NCBI GenBank assembly: GCA_023264635.1 | Contig: JAHFLT010000007.1 | Span: forward strand, 1 to 51,946 | Length of the DNA: 51,946 nt | Source of the DNA: Candidatus Woesearchaeota archaeon | Lineage (GTDB): Archaea > Nanobdellota > Nanobdellia > Woesearchaeales > JAGVYF01 | Reading direction: 5' to 3' | Shown: positions 25,658 through 34,411 of the stretch, in pieces | Layout of the letters: the number at the start of each line of letters is the position of its first letter | How positions within the stretch are numbered: the stretch's first letter is position 1 | The notes under the pieces: generated by a model | What the model saw: the letters and a program-made list of their open reading frames with translations, nothing else | What the model was told of the DNA's origin: nothing | Databases searched by the model: none | Made by a program: the position numbers and the translations under genes

Positions 25658-26437
25658 ATGCAAATTATAGGAATACCATCAGCATTTGGCTGTATTGGTA
25701 AGAGTAAAGGTGTTGCAAAGGCACCGGCAGCAATAGCAGAACACCTGCGTTTCATTCTCAGCCAGCAGAATAGTTCTCCTTTAGATTATGCTGAAATTCC
25801 TATCAATCACTCTAATTTTGCAGAGACTACTACATCCATTGAACATGTTGCACGTACTGCTGAGCGAGGAAGTATCTTTCTTGGCGGAGATCACTCCATA
25901 ACTTACCCGCTAGTGAAAGGCATCGCCAAAGAGCATCCGTCCATAGCGCTAGTAGTTTTTGACGCGCATCCTGACTGCGTCCATACGTTCTCTCCCCCTA
26001 CACAAGAGGATGTTATCCGTGTTCTTGTGGAAGAAGAGGTTCTCGTGCCTCAGCGTATTTTCCTTGTAGGATTGCGAGCAATTTATCCTGATGAAGCTAC
26101 ATTTCTCACTAAAAAAAATATAAGGTGTTATACTATGGATGCAATTTTCGATCTGGGTATGCAGCAAGTGATGGATGCTCTCACAGAGCAGCTATTGTCC
26201 TTTCAGACACTGTATGTCAGTATAGATATTGATTGTCTTGATCCGGCTTTTGCTCCCGGTGTTGATTATCCTGAACCTGGTGGCTTGTCATCACGTGAGC
26301 TTTTGTATGCTCTCCATCGTCTGTCTGCACTAAAATCATTTTCCTATATCGATGTCGTAGAAGTGAATCCAGAGAAAGATAAGGGAGAGACTGCATGGGT
26401 AGCAGCGAAACTGGTCACAGGTATACGACGATTTTAG
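25658..26437 (+). CDS. Arginase/agmatinase-family ureohydrolase
   Basis: About 259 aa from ATG 25658, supported by AAGGGTGA upstream; an in-frame start inside the preceding gene is less likely. Manganese ligands are present: histidine in LGGDHSIT, DAHPD in VVFDAHPD, and the pair of aspartates in SIDIDCLDPAFAPG, followed by the conserved glutamate in EVNPEKD. It would hydrolyse arginine, agmatine or a related guanidino compound. Agmatinase would feed polyamine synthesis. The substrate is unresolved. Confidence 0.88.
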   Translation: MQIIGIPSAFGCIGKSKGVAKAPAAIAEHLRFILSQQNSSPLDYAEIPINHSNFAETTTSIEHVARTAERGSIFLGGDHSITYPLVKGIAKEHPSIALVVFDAHPDCVHTFSPPTQEDVIRVLVEEEVLVPQRIFLVGLRAIYPDEATFLTKKNIRCYTMDAIFDLGMQQVMDALTEQLLSFQTLYVSIDIDCLDPAFAPGVDYPEPGGLSSRELLYALHRLSALKSFSYIDVVEVNPEKDKGETAWVAAKLVTGIRRF

Positions 26438-26478
26438 TATACGAAGCTTTTAAATACTACTCTCTTTCCCCATAGACT

Positions 26479-26673
26479 ATGGGACGCGTAAAGACACAAC
26501 TGATTAAGCGGACAACGTTTGAAATCTATAAGAAATATGGTTCTTCATTCACTGCAAATTTCAATGACAACAAGCCGCTTCTAGCTAAATATGCGCAAAT
26601 CTATTCCAAAAAGCTGAGGAATTCCATTGCCGGATACATGGCACGACTCGTTAAGCGAAAACAAGAGATTTAA
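26479..26673 (+). CDS. 30S ribosomal protein S17e
   Basis: A 64-aa protein beginning MGRVKTQLIKRTTFEIYKK, followed by NKPLLAKYAQIYSKKLRNSIAGYMARLVKR, which is the archaeal/eukaryotic S17e pattern at normal archaeal length. The ATG lies about 26-30 nt after a TATA-like CTTTTAAATA, so it is probably leaderless. It is followed 9 bp later by Alba, a plausible two-gene operon. Confidence 0.95.
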   Translation: MGRVKTQLIKRTTFEIYKKYGSSFTANFNDNKPLLAKYAQIYSKKLRNSIAGYMARLVKRKQEI

Positions 26674-26682
26674 GGGATACCA

Positions 26683-26964
26683 ATGGACGCAGACAATTCC
26701 ATTTATGTTGGGAATAAACCATTCATGAACTATGTTACTGGTGTTGTCATGCAGTTTACTACAAAAGGTGCGCAGGAAGTGATTGTCAAAGCTCGTGGTA
26801 AATTCATTTCACGGGCAGTGGACATAGCAGAGGTTTCATCGAAGAGATTCCTTGAGGGTCAGGTTGAGCCGAAGAACATCGTCATTAATTCAGAAGAATT
26901 TGAGAACAAGGAAGGAAAGCGTGTGCGGGTTTCTACCATCGAGATTGTATTGGGAAAAAAATAA
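26683..26964 (+). CDS. albA: DNA/RNA-binding protein Alba
   Basis: A 93-aa Alba. Shows [18 protein letters not shown], the basic loop [17 protein letters not shown] and a C-terminal beta hairpin ending IEIVLGKK. Alba dimers coat archaeal chromatin and bind RNA. Alba normally has acetylatable lysines near the N-terminus; here the front is [12 protein letters not shown], acidic. Preceded closely by S17e. Confidence 0.94.
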   Translation: MDADNSIYVGNKPFMNYVTGVVMQFTTKGAQEVIVKARGKFISRAVDIAEVSSKRFLEGQVEPKNIVINSEEFENKEGKRVRVSTIEIVLGKK

Positions 26965-27001
26965 AACTTTATTAACAGAATGGTTCTTTTGATTTACTAG
27001 T

Positions 27002-27152
27002 GGGCCAGTAGTCTAGCTTGGACAGGACGGCGGGCTTCGGACCCGTAAACCCCGGTTCAAAAAATGGTTTAAAGTTGGGAGTTTGAGGTCTGGAATGTTC
27101 CTCACACTTCAAACCATAAACTTCAAACCAATTGAAAGTCCGGGCTGGCTCG
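27002..27152 (+). tRNA. tRNA-Arg(TCG) with a 77-nt T-loop intron
   Basis: Acceptor GGGCCAG/CTGGCTC, D stem GTCT/GGAC, anticodon stem GCGGG/CCCGT around CTTCGGA (anticodon TCG), T stem CCCGG/CCGGG, discriminator G, no CCA. The T loop is split after TTCAAA by an intron at 27062-27138. The junction forms a bulge-helix-bulge: outer helix is the T stem itself, central helix TTCA/TGAA, 5' bulge AAA, 3' bulge AGT, inner helix GGTTT/AAACC. Splicing after the second base of each bulge gives the 7-nt loop TTCAAAT. The intron interior folds further (GTTTGAGG ... CCTC). A TATA-like CTTTATTAA lies near 26967. Confidence 0.92.
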
Positions 27153-27236
27153 TTGCTTGAACATAACTTGTACATAAACATTCTATAAACATTCTACGTT
27201 CGTTATCTATTTAAGCTCTGAAACCATGGAAAAACT

Positions 27237-27923
27237 ATGCAAAATAAGTTCCAAGCTATCATATTTGACTTAGACAATACCCTTCTCGATTTTATGGAAC
27301 TAAAACGTCGTACCTGCGATGCTGCCATGGATGCAATGATTAGCGCCGGCTTGCAAATAAATAAACAGGAAGGTCTAGATATCTTATTCTCATTATATAA
27401 CCAATATGGTATAGAAGATCACATAATCTTCCAACGTTTCCTGAAGAAGATAAAAAGGGTGGTGTCGTATCCCGTTCTTGCTGCAGGTATCGTCGCTTAT
27501 CGAAATGTTCGAACCAGCTATCTTCTGCCTTATCCCAATGTCTATCACACTCTACGTGAGTTACAAAAACGTGGTTTACTCATTGGTGTTATAAGTGATG
27601 CACCCCGTCTCAACGCCTGGATAAGGATAGCAGCATTACGTCTTACCTCCTACTTTAAGGAGGTCATTACTTTCGATGACACTAAACAAAAAAAACCATC
27701 ACCCGCACCATTCAAAAAAATGCTCCATGCCCTAAATCTAAAACCCAAAAATTGTTTAATGGTTGGCGATTGGGTGGCAAGGGATATCAAAGGTGCAGCG
27801 GCGTTAGGAATAAAAACGTGTTATGCGCGATATGGTACAGTAAGAAAGGAAAAGTCACATGCAGATTATATAATAGATGATATCTCTGAACTTATTGCAA
27901 TTGTAGGCACTAAAAGTAAGTGA
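27237..27923 (+). CDS. HAD-superfamily phosphatase
   Basis: A 228-aa haloacid dehalogenase-like hydrolase. Motif I is IIFDLDNTLLDF, motif II the serine in GVISDAPR, motif III the lysine in KKPSPAPFK, and motif IV GDWVARDIKGA. An alpha-helical cap lies between motifs I and II (about residues 20-95). Resembles the phosphoglycolate phosphatase/Ndr group; the natural phospho-substrate is unknown. Followed 18 bp later by the thioesterase gene. Confidence 0.88.
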   Translation: MQNKFQAIIFDLDNTLLDFMELKRRTCDAAMDAMISAGLQINKQEGLDILFSLYNQYGIEDHIIFQRFLKKIKRVVSYPVLAAGIVAYRNVRTSYLLPYPNVYHTLRELQKRGLLIGVISDAPRLNAWIRIAALRLTSYFKEVITFDDTKQKKPSPAPFKKMLHALNLKPKNCLMVGDWVARDIKGAAALGIKTCYARYGTVRKEKSHADYIIDDISELIAIVGTKSK

Positions 27924-27941
27924 AAACATAAGTGAGAATCA

Positions 27942-28466
27942 ATGAAAATAAAATTAATGAAAATGAAAACTCCCTCTGATTCCAAAACAGTAATTTCTCA
28001 AGTAATGGTGCAAAGAAATGCACAGAGCATTTCTTGCACAAGAAGCTATAGCTTCTTTGTGCAAAATGATGCAAATCATTATGGCACTATCCATGGCGGC
28101 GTTATCTTAAAGCTCATCGACAATGCCGCATGGGTCTGCACAGTGCGTCATGCTGAGCAAATGTGCGTCACCGCATCTATCGACAGGATTGACTTCTGTT
28201 TACCTATTAAAGTAGGTGAACTTGTTACTTTAGAGGCAATTATTGTTTACGTAGGAAAAACCTCCATAGACATCATAGTTACGACGACATCCGAAGATTT
28301 ACAGAAGTGTCAAGTACGTCACACAAACACAAGTTATGTGACGATGGTGGCCGTAACAAAGCAGGGAAAACCAACGTTCGTGCCACGAATGCGTTTCGTG
28401 ACTCTTGAAGAAAAACGTCTTTGTGAGGAAGCAGCGCATCGACGGAAAAAAAGGACAATCATATAA
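27942..28466 (+). CDS. Hot-dog acyl-CoA thioesterase with an in-frame hairpin insertion
   Basis: A 174-aa protein of the YciA/BACH-type hot-dog family, which hydrolyses acyl-CoA. The catalytic segment NDANHYGTIHGGVILKLIDNAA is intact and followed by TASIDRIDF. Just before it the protein reads VISQVMVQ, then 17 extra residues (RNAQSISCTRSYSFFVQ), then NDANHYG. The extra 51 bp (28014-28064) are bounded by GTGCAA repeats and made of two hairpins. Removing them restores the normal family sequence. The frame is kept, so a product with a small surface insert is likely. Several ATGs lie near the start; 27942 is the first. Confidence 0.85.
   Translation: MKIKLMKMKTPSDSKTVISQVMVQRNAQSISCTRSYSFFVQNDANHYGTIHGGVILKLIDNAAWVCTVRHAEQMCVTASIDRIDFCLPIKVGELVTLEAIIVYVGKTSIDIIVTTTSEDLQKCQVRHTNTSYVTMVAVTKQGKPTFVPRMRFVTLEEKRLCEEAAHRRKKRTII
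28014..28064. repeat. 51-bp modular hairpin unit inside the thioesterase gene
   Basis: Two perfect palindromes, AGAAATGC-acaga-GCATTTCT (28014-28034) and AAGAAGCTATAGCTTCTT (28040-28057), with the word GTGCAA immediately before and at the end (28008-28013 and 28059-28064). The same modules and GTGCA linkers build the cores of the MITE-like elements at 4088, 15850 and 17244. The length is a multiple of three and no stop codon occurs in the frame used. Confidence 0.75.
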
Positions 28467-28733
28467 TAATTTAGTATTATTTAGTAATAACAACTTTCCG
28501 TAAACTATATAAATTAGTCTATCTACCACCAAGAGTAAGGATGCTCATCGTGGCATGTCCTTCGTTGTCTTTACACCATTTAACAGTAAGAGGATGGCTT
28601 TAAATTTTCCACCAAAAAGTGGTAACTAAAGCTTAAATAATACCACCTCTTGCCCAGAGATAGTATTTGTACATTTGTACGATAGCTTGTAGGGTAGCCC
28701 AAAAAATAAACGTAACATTGGAGGTGTTACAGA
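28467..28733 (+). promoter_or_regulatory. Upstream region and leader of the S-layer gene
   Basis: GCTTAAATAAT at 28631-28641 is a good TATA box, predicting a leader of about 70 nt. GGAGGTG at 28720-28726 is a strong ribosome binding site 7 nt from ATG 28734. The leader contains the near-palindrome GTACATTTGTAC (28669-28680). A second TATA-like AAACTATATAAAT lies further upstream at about 28502-28514, so a second promoter or small RNA is possible. No other gene is seen. Confidence 0.6.
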
Positions 28734-31679
28734 ATGGAAGTAAAGAAGGCAATAAGAAAAGTAATAGCATTAGGTACTGGTGCAGCTATGGTTGGTTCCA
28801 CAATCATGGGCGCAATGGCAGCAGACCTAAGTAGTTATCCAGCACCATTTATTAGTAAAGATGCAAGCGGTAAACCCGTTTTTGATGCATGGCTAATAGT
28901 GGGAGATACAGCAGCACCAGCAGATATTATAGGTGTCACAGATGTTGCAGTCAGCTTGCAGTCACAGATGACTGAAGATGTAGCGATGCCATCATCAGGT
29001 GCTCACGGATCAGCTGTGCGGTATGCAAAAGGCGATGGAGTGTCCATAAGCATTCCCAATGATATGTTGGAAGTCCGCGAAAAGCTTGGTCAAGTTCGTG
29101 AAACCCTCACTGAATTTGATTTGGATGGCCTCCGCGGCGGAACAGTCTCTACAAATGAAGGAACAACAGATTATAACCAATATTTGAGGTTCTTGAACAG
29201 CTTAAACTCTTCAACCTCAGACTATATTGCAAGTGGTCTCGTCACCTTTGATCGTGATGAAGATGATGTCGCAGGTGATTATCTCTTCTTCCGGAATGGC
29301 GACAACTTGTTTGAATACGAGATAGAGTTCGAAGAAGGATTGAAGAGCACAGTTGAGTGTGTCACTGGAACAACATGTACAGCTGGTGACGAAAGAAGAC
29401 TCCGTGATCTTGAAGACGAACAGCTTACTCTCTTGGGTAAATCGTATACAATTGTCCGGACACGAGTGACAACGACGTCAAATAACCTCAAACTCGAACT
29501 TTTGGGAGGCGATGTTATAGACACATTGGAAGAAGGTCAATCCAAGACCTATACAATTGATGGTAAAGACTATGAAGTAACTGCCGTTATCATAGCAGAT
29601 GGTGGCCGTGGTTCTTCTAACACCGTTAAGTTGAACGTTAATGGTGAGTTAACACGAGAACTCGTTGAAGGCCAGACAGATGTTTTGAAGGATGGCACAG
29701 AGATAGGTGTCAGGGAAATACTGGCAAATGAAGCTGGTGAAATCTCTGGAGGGGACATAGTCGAATTCTTCCTCGGTGCAAATAAAGTGAGATTAGAAGA
29801 TAACGACTATACTGACAGCAACTTTGTTTCTTCAGTCAAGGTAAATGAAGAAAACATTCAAGATGCAAGTGTCAGGATTCGCGCAGTAGAACCAGATGCA
29901 AACACTGTTGAGTTACAGGACATTAAATATAGACTCCGAGCAAAAGCAACCCGTGGAGATGTCTATGTACGCCCTGGTCAGGGCTTGAGACAGTTCTTGG
30001 ATGAGCCAGAGGGGATGTTGAATCCAGATTGGGATATTCGTTATGAAGGACTGACAAAGTCAGGCACGTCCACAGTGAAGCTTTCCGCAAGAAGTTCTGA
30101 CAGCTACGACTTAGTGTTTGAGAACCGCGAAGGTGTGCATTACAATGTGCCTTTCATGGATAACTCCCAGGCAAGGGCATCATTACTTGGTTTTGCTGGT
30201 ACAAAATACGGTGATAGCAATAGAGACTTAGTCACAAGTGAAGGAAGAATTGCGCGGTCATCAACGACAGGATGTTTAAACCAAACGGGTGGAGTAGGCT
30301 CAACATTCAACAGCAGCTTCTGTGTCTTCAACATAGACGTGAACGATCTCTTTGTTGTGACTAACTCACCTCAAGATGATTCGTCTTTTACGCACGTCTT
30401 GACGTACACAAGCATAGATACCGTGAACAATCAGCTTACCTTTAACGATGAAGGGACTGGCCAGAGAAAGCTTACTTATACAGTAGCAACCGGAGCATCT
30501 AATCTGGGTCTTTTGGGTACAGCAGACTTAGTCGTAGGCGGTTTCACGTACGGAGTTTTCATACAGAACGTGACACACAGACAGGGCAACGATGGAAATA
30601 TCTTTTCGGCATCAGCAAAGAACTTCCCCATTGCAGTTGACCAGAACGCAGATGGTACTGTTTCAGGTACACCTATTAGGATAGTTATCAATGGTGGTGG
30701 ATTTTTGGATATGAACCCACAACAAGACTGGATTTCTACAGTTGGAGCAACAAATAAAGGTGCATCAACCAACGTCAGGAATGGAACAGATTTTGCGGGA
30801 TCAACGTTGCGCTTTGGTAATACTATTGGTAGCACAGACACGCACGCGTCCGTTAACTTGACAACGCTTGCCAAGATGTTTGACTCCAATGGTGTCTTAG
30901 GTGCAGTCGTTTCTGAAAGCCTGAACGTCTCTGTTCGAGGGTATGTCTCTAACGGGCGAAACGTTGCAGACGTTGACGTTCCAACCCCACAAACGTTTAC
31001 AGACCTACTAAGCGACGAAGCAGCAGCGAACACTGGCGGCTTGACAAGAACATTACTTGAAATGGTGTCCTTGAACGAAGTTGACAAGCAGCAAGGTCTC
31101 ACTGCCTATGGTGCATTCTTTGACTTGGACCAGAGCGTACGACAGAGAAATGAAGGGGATGTTCTGACGATAGAATACCCACTCAGTCAGCGTGGTGCTG
31201 ATGTCTTTGTTGTGACAGGTAAAGGTTCTACCGTGAAAGAATCTGGTGGCGCTGGAAAAAGCCAAGTGATACACCCCATCAATGTCGGTGTCACAAAGCT
31301 TGCATCGCAAGTAGCAGACGTCAAAGGCCAGAACATGATTGTTGTTGGCGGTCCATGTGTCAACGCAATCGCAGCAAAGCTGATGGGCAGCCCAGAGCCA
31401 TGCGCAAAAGACTTTGAAGCTGGAAAAGCACTTGTCAAACTCTTTGAGAATGACGGCAAAGTCGCAATGCTAGTTGCAGGGTACGAAGCAGTCGACACTC
31501 AGCGTGCATCCAAGTGGGCTTCTCAGGATGGCGGATCCAAACTGAAAGCGCTCTCTTCAGGTCAGAAGGAAGTAGTGTTACTGACCGTCAGCCCCGAACC
31601 AACAGTTCAGGTCGCTGAGAAGAAAGCAGCTGAAGCAATGCCTACCAAAGCACCTGCCAAAGCACCTGCAAAGAAATAA
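28734..31679 (+). CDS. S-layer protein (major surface-layer candidate)
   Basis: A 981-aa secreted protein. Signal peptide MEVKKAIRKVIALGTGAAM..., probably cut after GAMA. The mature start (ADLSSYPAPFI ... VGDTAAPADIIGVTDVAVSLQ) is the archaeal S-layer N-terminal domain. A long beta-rich middle is shared with the paralogue at 11068. The C-terminal part (DVFVVTGKGST, MIVVGGPCVNAIAAKLMG, VAMLVAGYEAVDTQRASKW) is the S_layer_C domain. It ends in an Ala/Lys/Pro tail (AAEAMPTKAPAKAPAKK) that may contact the membrane or glycans. A strong ribosome binding site and a T-rich terminator after the stop fit a highly expressed gene. Confidence 0.9.
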   Translation: MEVKKAIRKVIALGTGAAMVGSTIMGAMAADLSSYPAPFISKDASGKPVFDAWLIVGDTAAPADIIGVTDVAVSLQSQMTEDVAMPSSGAHGSAVRYAKGDGVSISIPNDMLEVREKLGQVRETLTEFDLDGLRGGTVSTNEGTTDYNQYLRFLNSLNSSTSDYIASGLVTFDRDEDDVAGDYLFFRNGDNLFEYEIEFEEGLKSTVECVTGTTCTAGDERRLRDLEDEQLTLLGKSYTIVRTRVTTTSNNLKLELLGGDVIDTLEEGQSKTYTIDGKDYEVTAVIIADGGRGSSNTVKLNVNGELTRELVEGQTDVLKDGTEIGVREILANEAGEISGGDIVEFFLGANKVRLEDNDYTDSNFVSSVKVNEENIQDASVRIRAVEPDANTVELQDIKYRLRAKATRGDVYVRPGQGLRQFLDEPEGMLNPDWDIRYEGLTKSGTSTVKLSARSSDSYDLVFENREGVHYNVPFMDNSQARASLLGFAGTKYGDSNRDLVTSEGRIARSSTTGCLNQTGGVGSTFNSSFCVFNIDVNDLFVVTNSPQDDSSFTHVLTYTSIDTVNNQLTFNDEGTGQRKLTYTVATGASNLGLLGTADLVVGGFTYGVFIQNVTHRQGNDGNIFSASAKNFPIAVDQNADGTVSGTPIRIVINGGGFLDMNPQQDWISTVGATNKGASTNVRNGTDFAGSTLRFGNTIGSTDTHASVNLTTLAKMFDSNGVLGAVVSESLNVSVRGYVSNGRNVADVDVPTPQTFTDLLSDEAAANTGGLTRTLLEMVSLNEVDKQQGLTAYGAFFDLDQSVRQRNEGDVLTIEYPLSQRGADVFVVTGKGSTVKESGGAGKSQVIHPINVGVTKLASQVADVKGQNMIVVGGPCVNAIAAKLMGSPEPCAKDFEAGKALVKLFENDGKVAMLVAGYEAVDTQRASKWASQDGGSKLKALSSGQKEVVLLTVSPEPTVQVAEKKAAEAMPTKAPAKAPAKK

Positions 31680-31687
31680 GGCCTAAA

Positions 31688-31740
31688 ACCTTTTTTTTCT
31701 TTTCTTTCTTTTTTATTATTTTCTTTTATTCATTTAGACA
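31688..31740 (+). terminator. T-rich terminator of the S-layer gene
   Basis: Starting 9 bp after the stop codon, the plus strand has repeated runs of four to eight T separated by single C, A or G over about 45 bp. This is the intrinsic-terminator signature of archaea, with no hairpin needed. Confidence 0.7.
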
Positions 31741-31776
31741 AAATCTTAAATAACACTCCTTTTTCCACTCTGTATT

Positions 31777-32433
31777 ATGTCCCTAGATACATACTTCGGC
31801 CTCAGTAAACCAGATGAGAAAAAGGAGATGACAGTAAAGTCAGCTCTCGCAGACATAGTTTTCGAACCGAGATCAGTATACGAAGGAAAACACAAAAAAC
31901 TCTACACATTCGACGCCAGTCTGCGAGCACTACGAAAACGTGGCTACGAGCGCCATCCGCGTCCGGCAGAAGCGTTTGACCTTATCTGCAGAGGATTAGA
32001 AAGGAAACTACAACCAGAACAGCAAGCAATTGTTGATGATATGACGTGTAAAGATGGTGAATGGTTGAGCATGGTGGTGACGTGTAAAAGAAAGATGCTA
32101 CATTGTTATCTTGACCCGGAGAATCTCATATGGGATGGAAACAAATACGTTGTGCAAGGAGGAAAACTGAAACATGCGGGTGAAGAAGTGTATTCAATTG
32201 GCTCATTGTGTGGGTGGGTTCCCATTAAAAACGTGAACGGAATAAACCCCCTTCTCATTGAGAAGCTCTGGTCTCGTCCGTATGCGATACTACCAGAAGA
32301 AATTAGACAGGATGCATTGATTTGGCTTCCACCGGAAAATGTGTTGGTGCCTGTCGGTAGCAGCCACAGAGGCCAGTATGATGTCTACGCCTACTTCAAC
32401 TACAGGGCCTCTCGCGGAGTTAGCACGCGTTAG
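31777..32433 (+). CDS. Hypothetical protein
   Basis: A 218-aa soluble protein with a probable leaderless start (CTTAAATAACA about 28 nt upstream). It has mixed alpha/beta character, with EWLSMVVTCKRKMLHCYLDPENLIWDGNKYVV and SIGSLCGWVPI in the middle and four scattered cysteines with no ribbon spacing. I recognise no family. It lies between the S-layer gene and the convergent MoxR/DUF58 locus. Confidence 0.68.
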   Translation: MSLDTYFGLSKPDEKKEMTVKSALADIVFEPRSVYEGKHKKLYTFDASLRALRKRGYERHPRPAEAFDLICRGLERKLQPEQQAIVDDMTCKDGEWLSMVVTCKRKMLHCYLDPENLIWDGNKYVVQGGKLKHAGEEVYSIGSLCGWVPIKNVNGINPLLIEKLWSRPYAILPEEIRQDALIWLPPENVLVPVGSSHRGQYDVYAYFNYRASRGVSTR

Positions 32434-32496
32434 TGCAAAGCGGTAATGTGCAGAAGATGCAAACACAAAATAGGGAAGGAACTGAGCAAGAGTATT

Positions 32497-33354
32497 CTAT
32501 CCTTTCATCTTCAGTACTTGGTGGAAGACATCAAAGACAGGTGTTCCAGTTGTAACGGTAACAAACTTCGCCCCTATCCTGTCGGCAACATCTTTAACTG
32601 AGTAAATATGTTCATTCAATTTCTGCTCATATTTCTGAACAAGTCGTCGTGAAATAAAAGTATGAAGCGTAGATCGTGTCTCAGCATCTTCTAAGATGAT
32701 GTCTCCTTTGACATCAAGATCACGCTCCCGCTCATCAAGCACTTGGATCAGCACTACTTCACTTCTTTTATACTTGTAGAGAGTTTCTCTCAGTTCATTT
32801 ACATCAAATAAAAAATCAGATATAACAACAATGAATGCTTTTGACGTGACCAATTCTTTATACTGTTCTAATGAGTCCATGAAGCGTGATTTTCCTTCAG
32901 GCCGCATTTTGTTTAGGTGTTCTACAAGCGTAATGAGCTGATTCATGCCTTTCTTTGGTCTTAAGATATTCAACTTGTCGGCAAATGTCGAAAGGACGAA
33001 TTTTTCATTATTTCTCAATGCCATATATGCAAACCCGATTCCAAGCATTGCCCCATAATCAAATTTGGTAGTGCTGTTTCCAAAATCCATACTCGCGCTG
33101 GCATCAACGACTGCATGAAGGATGAGGTTGCGTTCTTCCTCGTATCTCCTAATAAATAGTTTATCAGTCCTCCCGTATGCTCTCCAGTCAATGGCGCGCA
33201 CATCATCTCCTGGCACATATTCTCTATAGTCTGCGAAGACAAGGCCGTGTCCGCAATATTTTGATTCTTTGCTTCCAGCATATTGAGCATTGACGCGCTT
33301 CTTAAGCACGATTGCGAAACGGTCAAGCTGCCGTAAGAAGTCAGTACTGATCAT
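32497..33354 (-). CDS. DUF58 domain protein (MoxR-associated, VWA-like)
   Basis: A 285-aa DUF58 protein. It has the hallmark segment DYREYVPGDDVRAIDWRAYGRTDKLFIRRYEEER followed by a VWA-like fold with VVDASASMDFG (DxSxS MIDAS motif) and IVVISDFLFD. DUF58 proteins are encoded with MoxR AAA+ ATPases and are thought to link the ATPase to metal-dependent or envelope client proteins. It overlaps the MoxR stop by 4 bp, so it is translationally coupled. Confidence 0.9.
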   Translation of the reverse strand: MISTDFLRQLDRFAIVLKKRVNAQYAGSKESKYCGHGLVFADYREYVPGDDVRAIDWRAYGRTDKLFIRRYEEERNLILHAVVDASASMDFGNSTTKFDYGAMLGIGFAYMALRNNEKFVLSTFADKLNILRPKKGMNQLITLVEHLNKMRPEGKSRFMDSLEQYKELVTSKAFIVVISDFLFDVNELRETLYKYKRSEVVLIQVLDERERDLDVKGDIILEDAETRSTLHTFISRRLVQKYEQKLNEHIYSVKDVADRIGAKFVTVTTGTPVFDVFHQVLKMKG

Positions 33355-34316
33355 TTTAACAGGTGTTTAATGATATCGTCGGTAGTCTTCCCTTCCCGTT
33401 CAGCCTTGAAATTCAGGATGATTCTGTGTCGCAGGACGGGGATAGCCATTGCATCGATATCCTCTTCACTTACATATTTTCGTCCTTTAATCAATGCACG
33501 CGCTTTGGCAGCAAGAATGATCCCTATGGATGCACGGGGTGATGCTCCAAATTCTATGATCTCTTTTTCGTGTCTGGTCTTCACGACTATGTCCACTGCC
33601 CGCTTTTTAATGTCATTCGCAATAGGCACTTCTCTTGTCAGTTGCTGGAGTAATTTGATTGAATTTTTTCCGAGAAGCGTTTTCAGCGAAGGATTATGCT
33701 CCTGCTTCGTATACCGTTCAGCAATTTCAAGTTCATCCGCAACACTGGGATAATCAACTTTTATCTTCAGCAAAAACCTGTCAATCTGTGCTTCAGGAAG
33801 TGGGTAGGTTCCCTCCATATCAATTGGGTTCTGTGTTGCCAAGACAAAAAATGGTCTGTCTAGTGAGAATGTCTGGTTTCCCACAGTGACTTGTTTTTCC
33901 TGCATTGCTTCCAAGAGTGCAGCTTGCGTTTTTGGTGTAGCCCTATTAATCTCATCTGCAAGGATTATGTTGGCGAAGATAGGTCCTTTCTGGAACCTGA
34001 ATACCTTGTGGCCTTTGTCATCTTCTATAACGTACGTTCCAGTGATATCAGAGGGCATAAGGTCTGGAGTGCTCTGGATGCGCGAGAACTGCAAGTCGAG
34101 GATTTGCGCAAGCGTCTTTATCATCAATGTCTTGCCTAATCCTGGATAGGATTCAAGGAGTGCATTCCCATCGCACAAGACGGCGATGATGATATGTTCT
34201 AATACTTCTTCTTGGCCGACGATGACTTTGTTCATCTCAGCCATGATGCTATCAAAGGTGTCCTTTAGTCTCGTGATATTCTTTACTTGGTTGATTGTTG
34301 GTGTAACAACATTCAT
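33351..34316 (-). CDS. MoxR-family AAA+ ATPase
   Basis: About 321 aa from ATG 34316; an in-frame ATG at 34334 is possible. Walker A ESYPGLGKT, Walker B IILADEINRA, sensor 1 LATQNP, the arginine segment LPEAQIDRF and ASPRASIG sensor 2, all standard for MoxR. It is the chaperone motor of the MoxR/DUF58/VWA system. It is upstream of and coupled to DUF58, but separated from the BatA-like genes by dcd and a membrane protein gene. Confidence 0.92.
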   Translation of the reverse strand: MNVVTPTINQVKNITRLKDTFDSIMAEMNKVIVGQEEVLEHIIIAVLCDGNALLESYPGLGKTLMIKTLAQILDLQFSRIQSTPDLMPSDITGTYVIEDDKGHKVFRFQKGPIFANIILADEINRATPKTQAALLEAMQEKQVTVGNQTFSLDRPFFVLATQNPIDMEGTYPLPEAQIDRFLLKIKVDYPSVADELEIAERYTKQEHNPSLKTLLGKNSIKLLQQLTREVPIANDIKKRAVDIVVKTRHEKEIIEFGASPRASIGIILAAKARALIKGRKYVSEEDIDAMAIPVLRHRIILNFKAEREGKTTDDIIKHLLK

Positions 34317-34411
34317 ACAGTTTTCTTTAAACATGCTGTCTTTTTAAAGTTTCTGCCCAAATCTTTAATCTGCCTAAATCTTTAAATATATAATTTACTT
34401 AATGGGGTATA

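Noticed and set aside
27062-27138. Coding or homing-endonuclease content in the tRNA-Arg intron
   Set aside because: At 77 nt it is too short; it only folds into hairpins.
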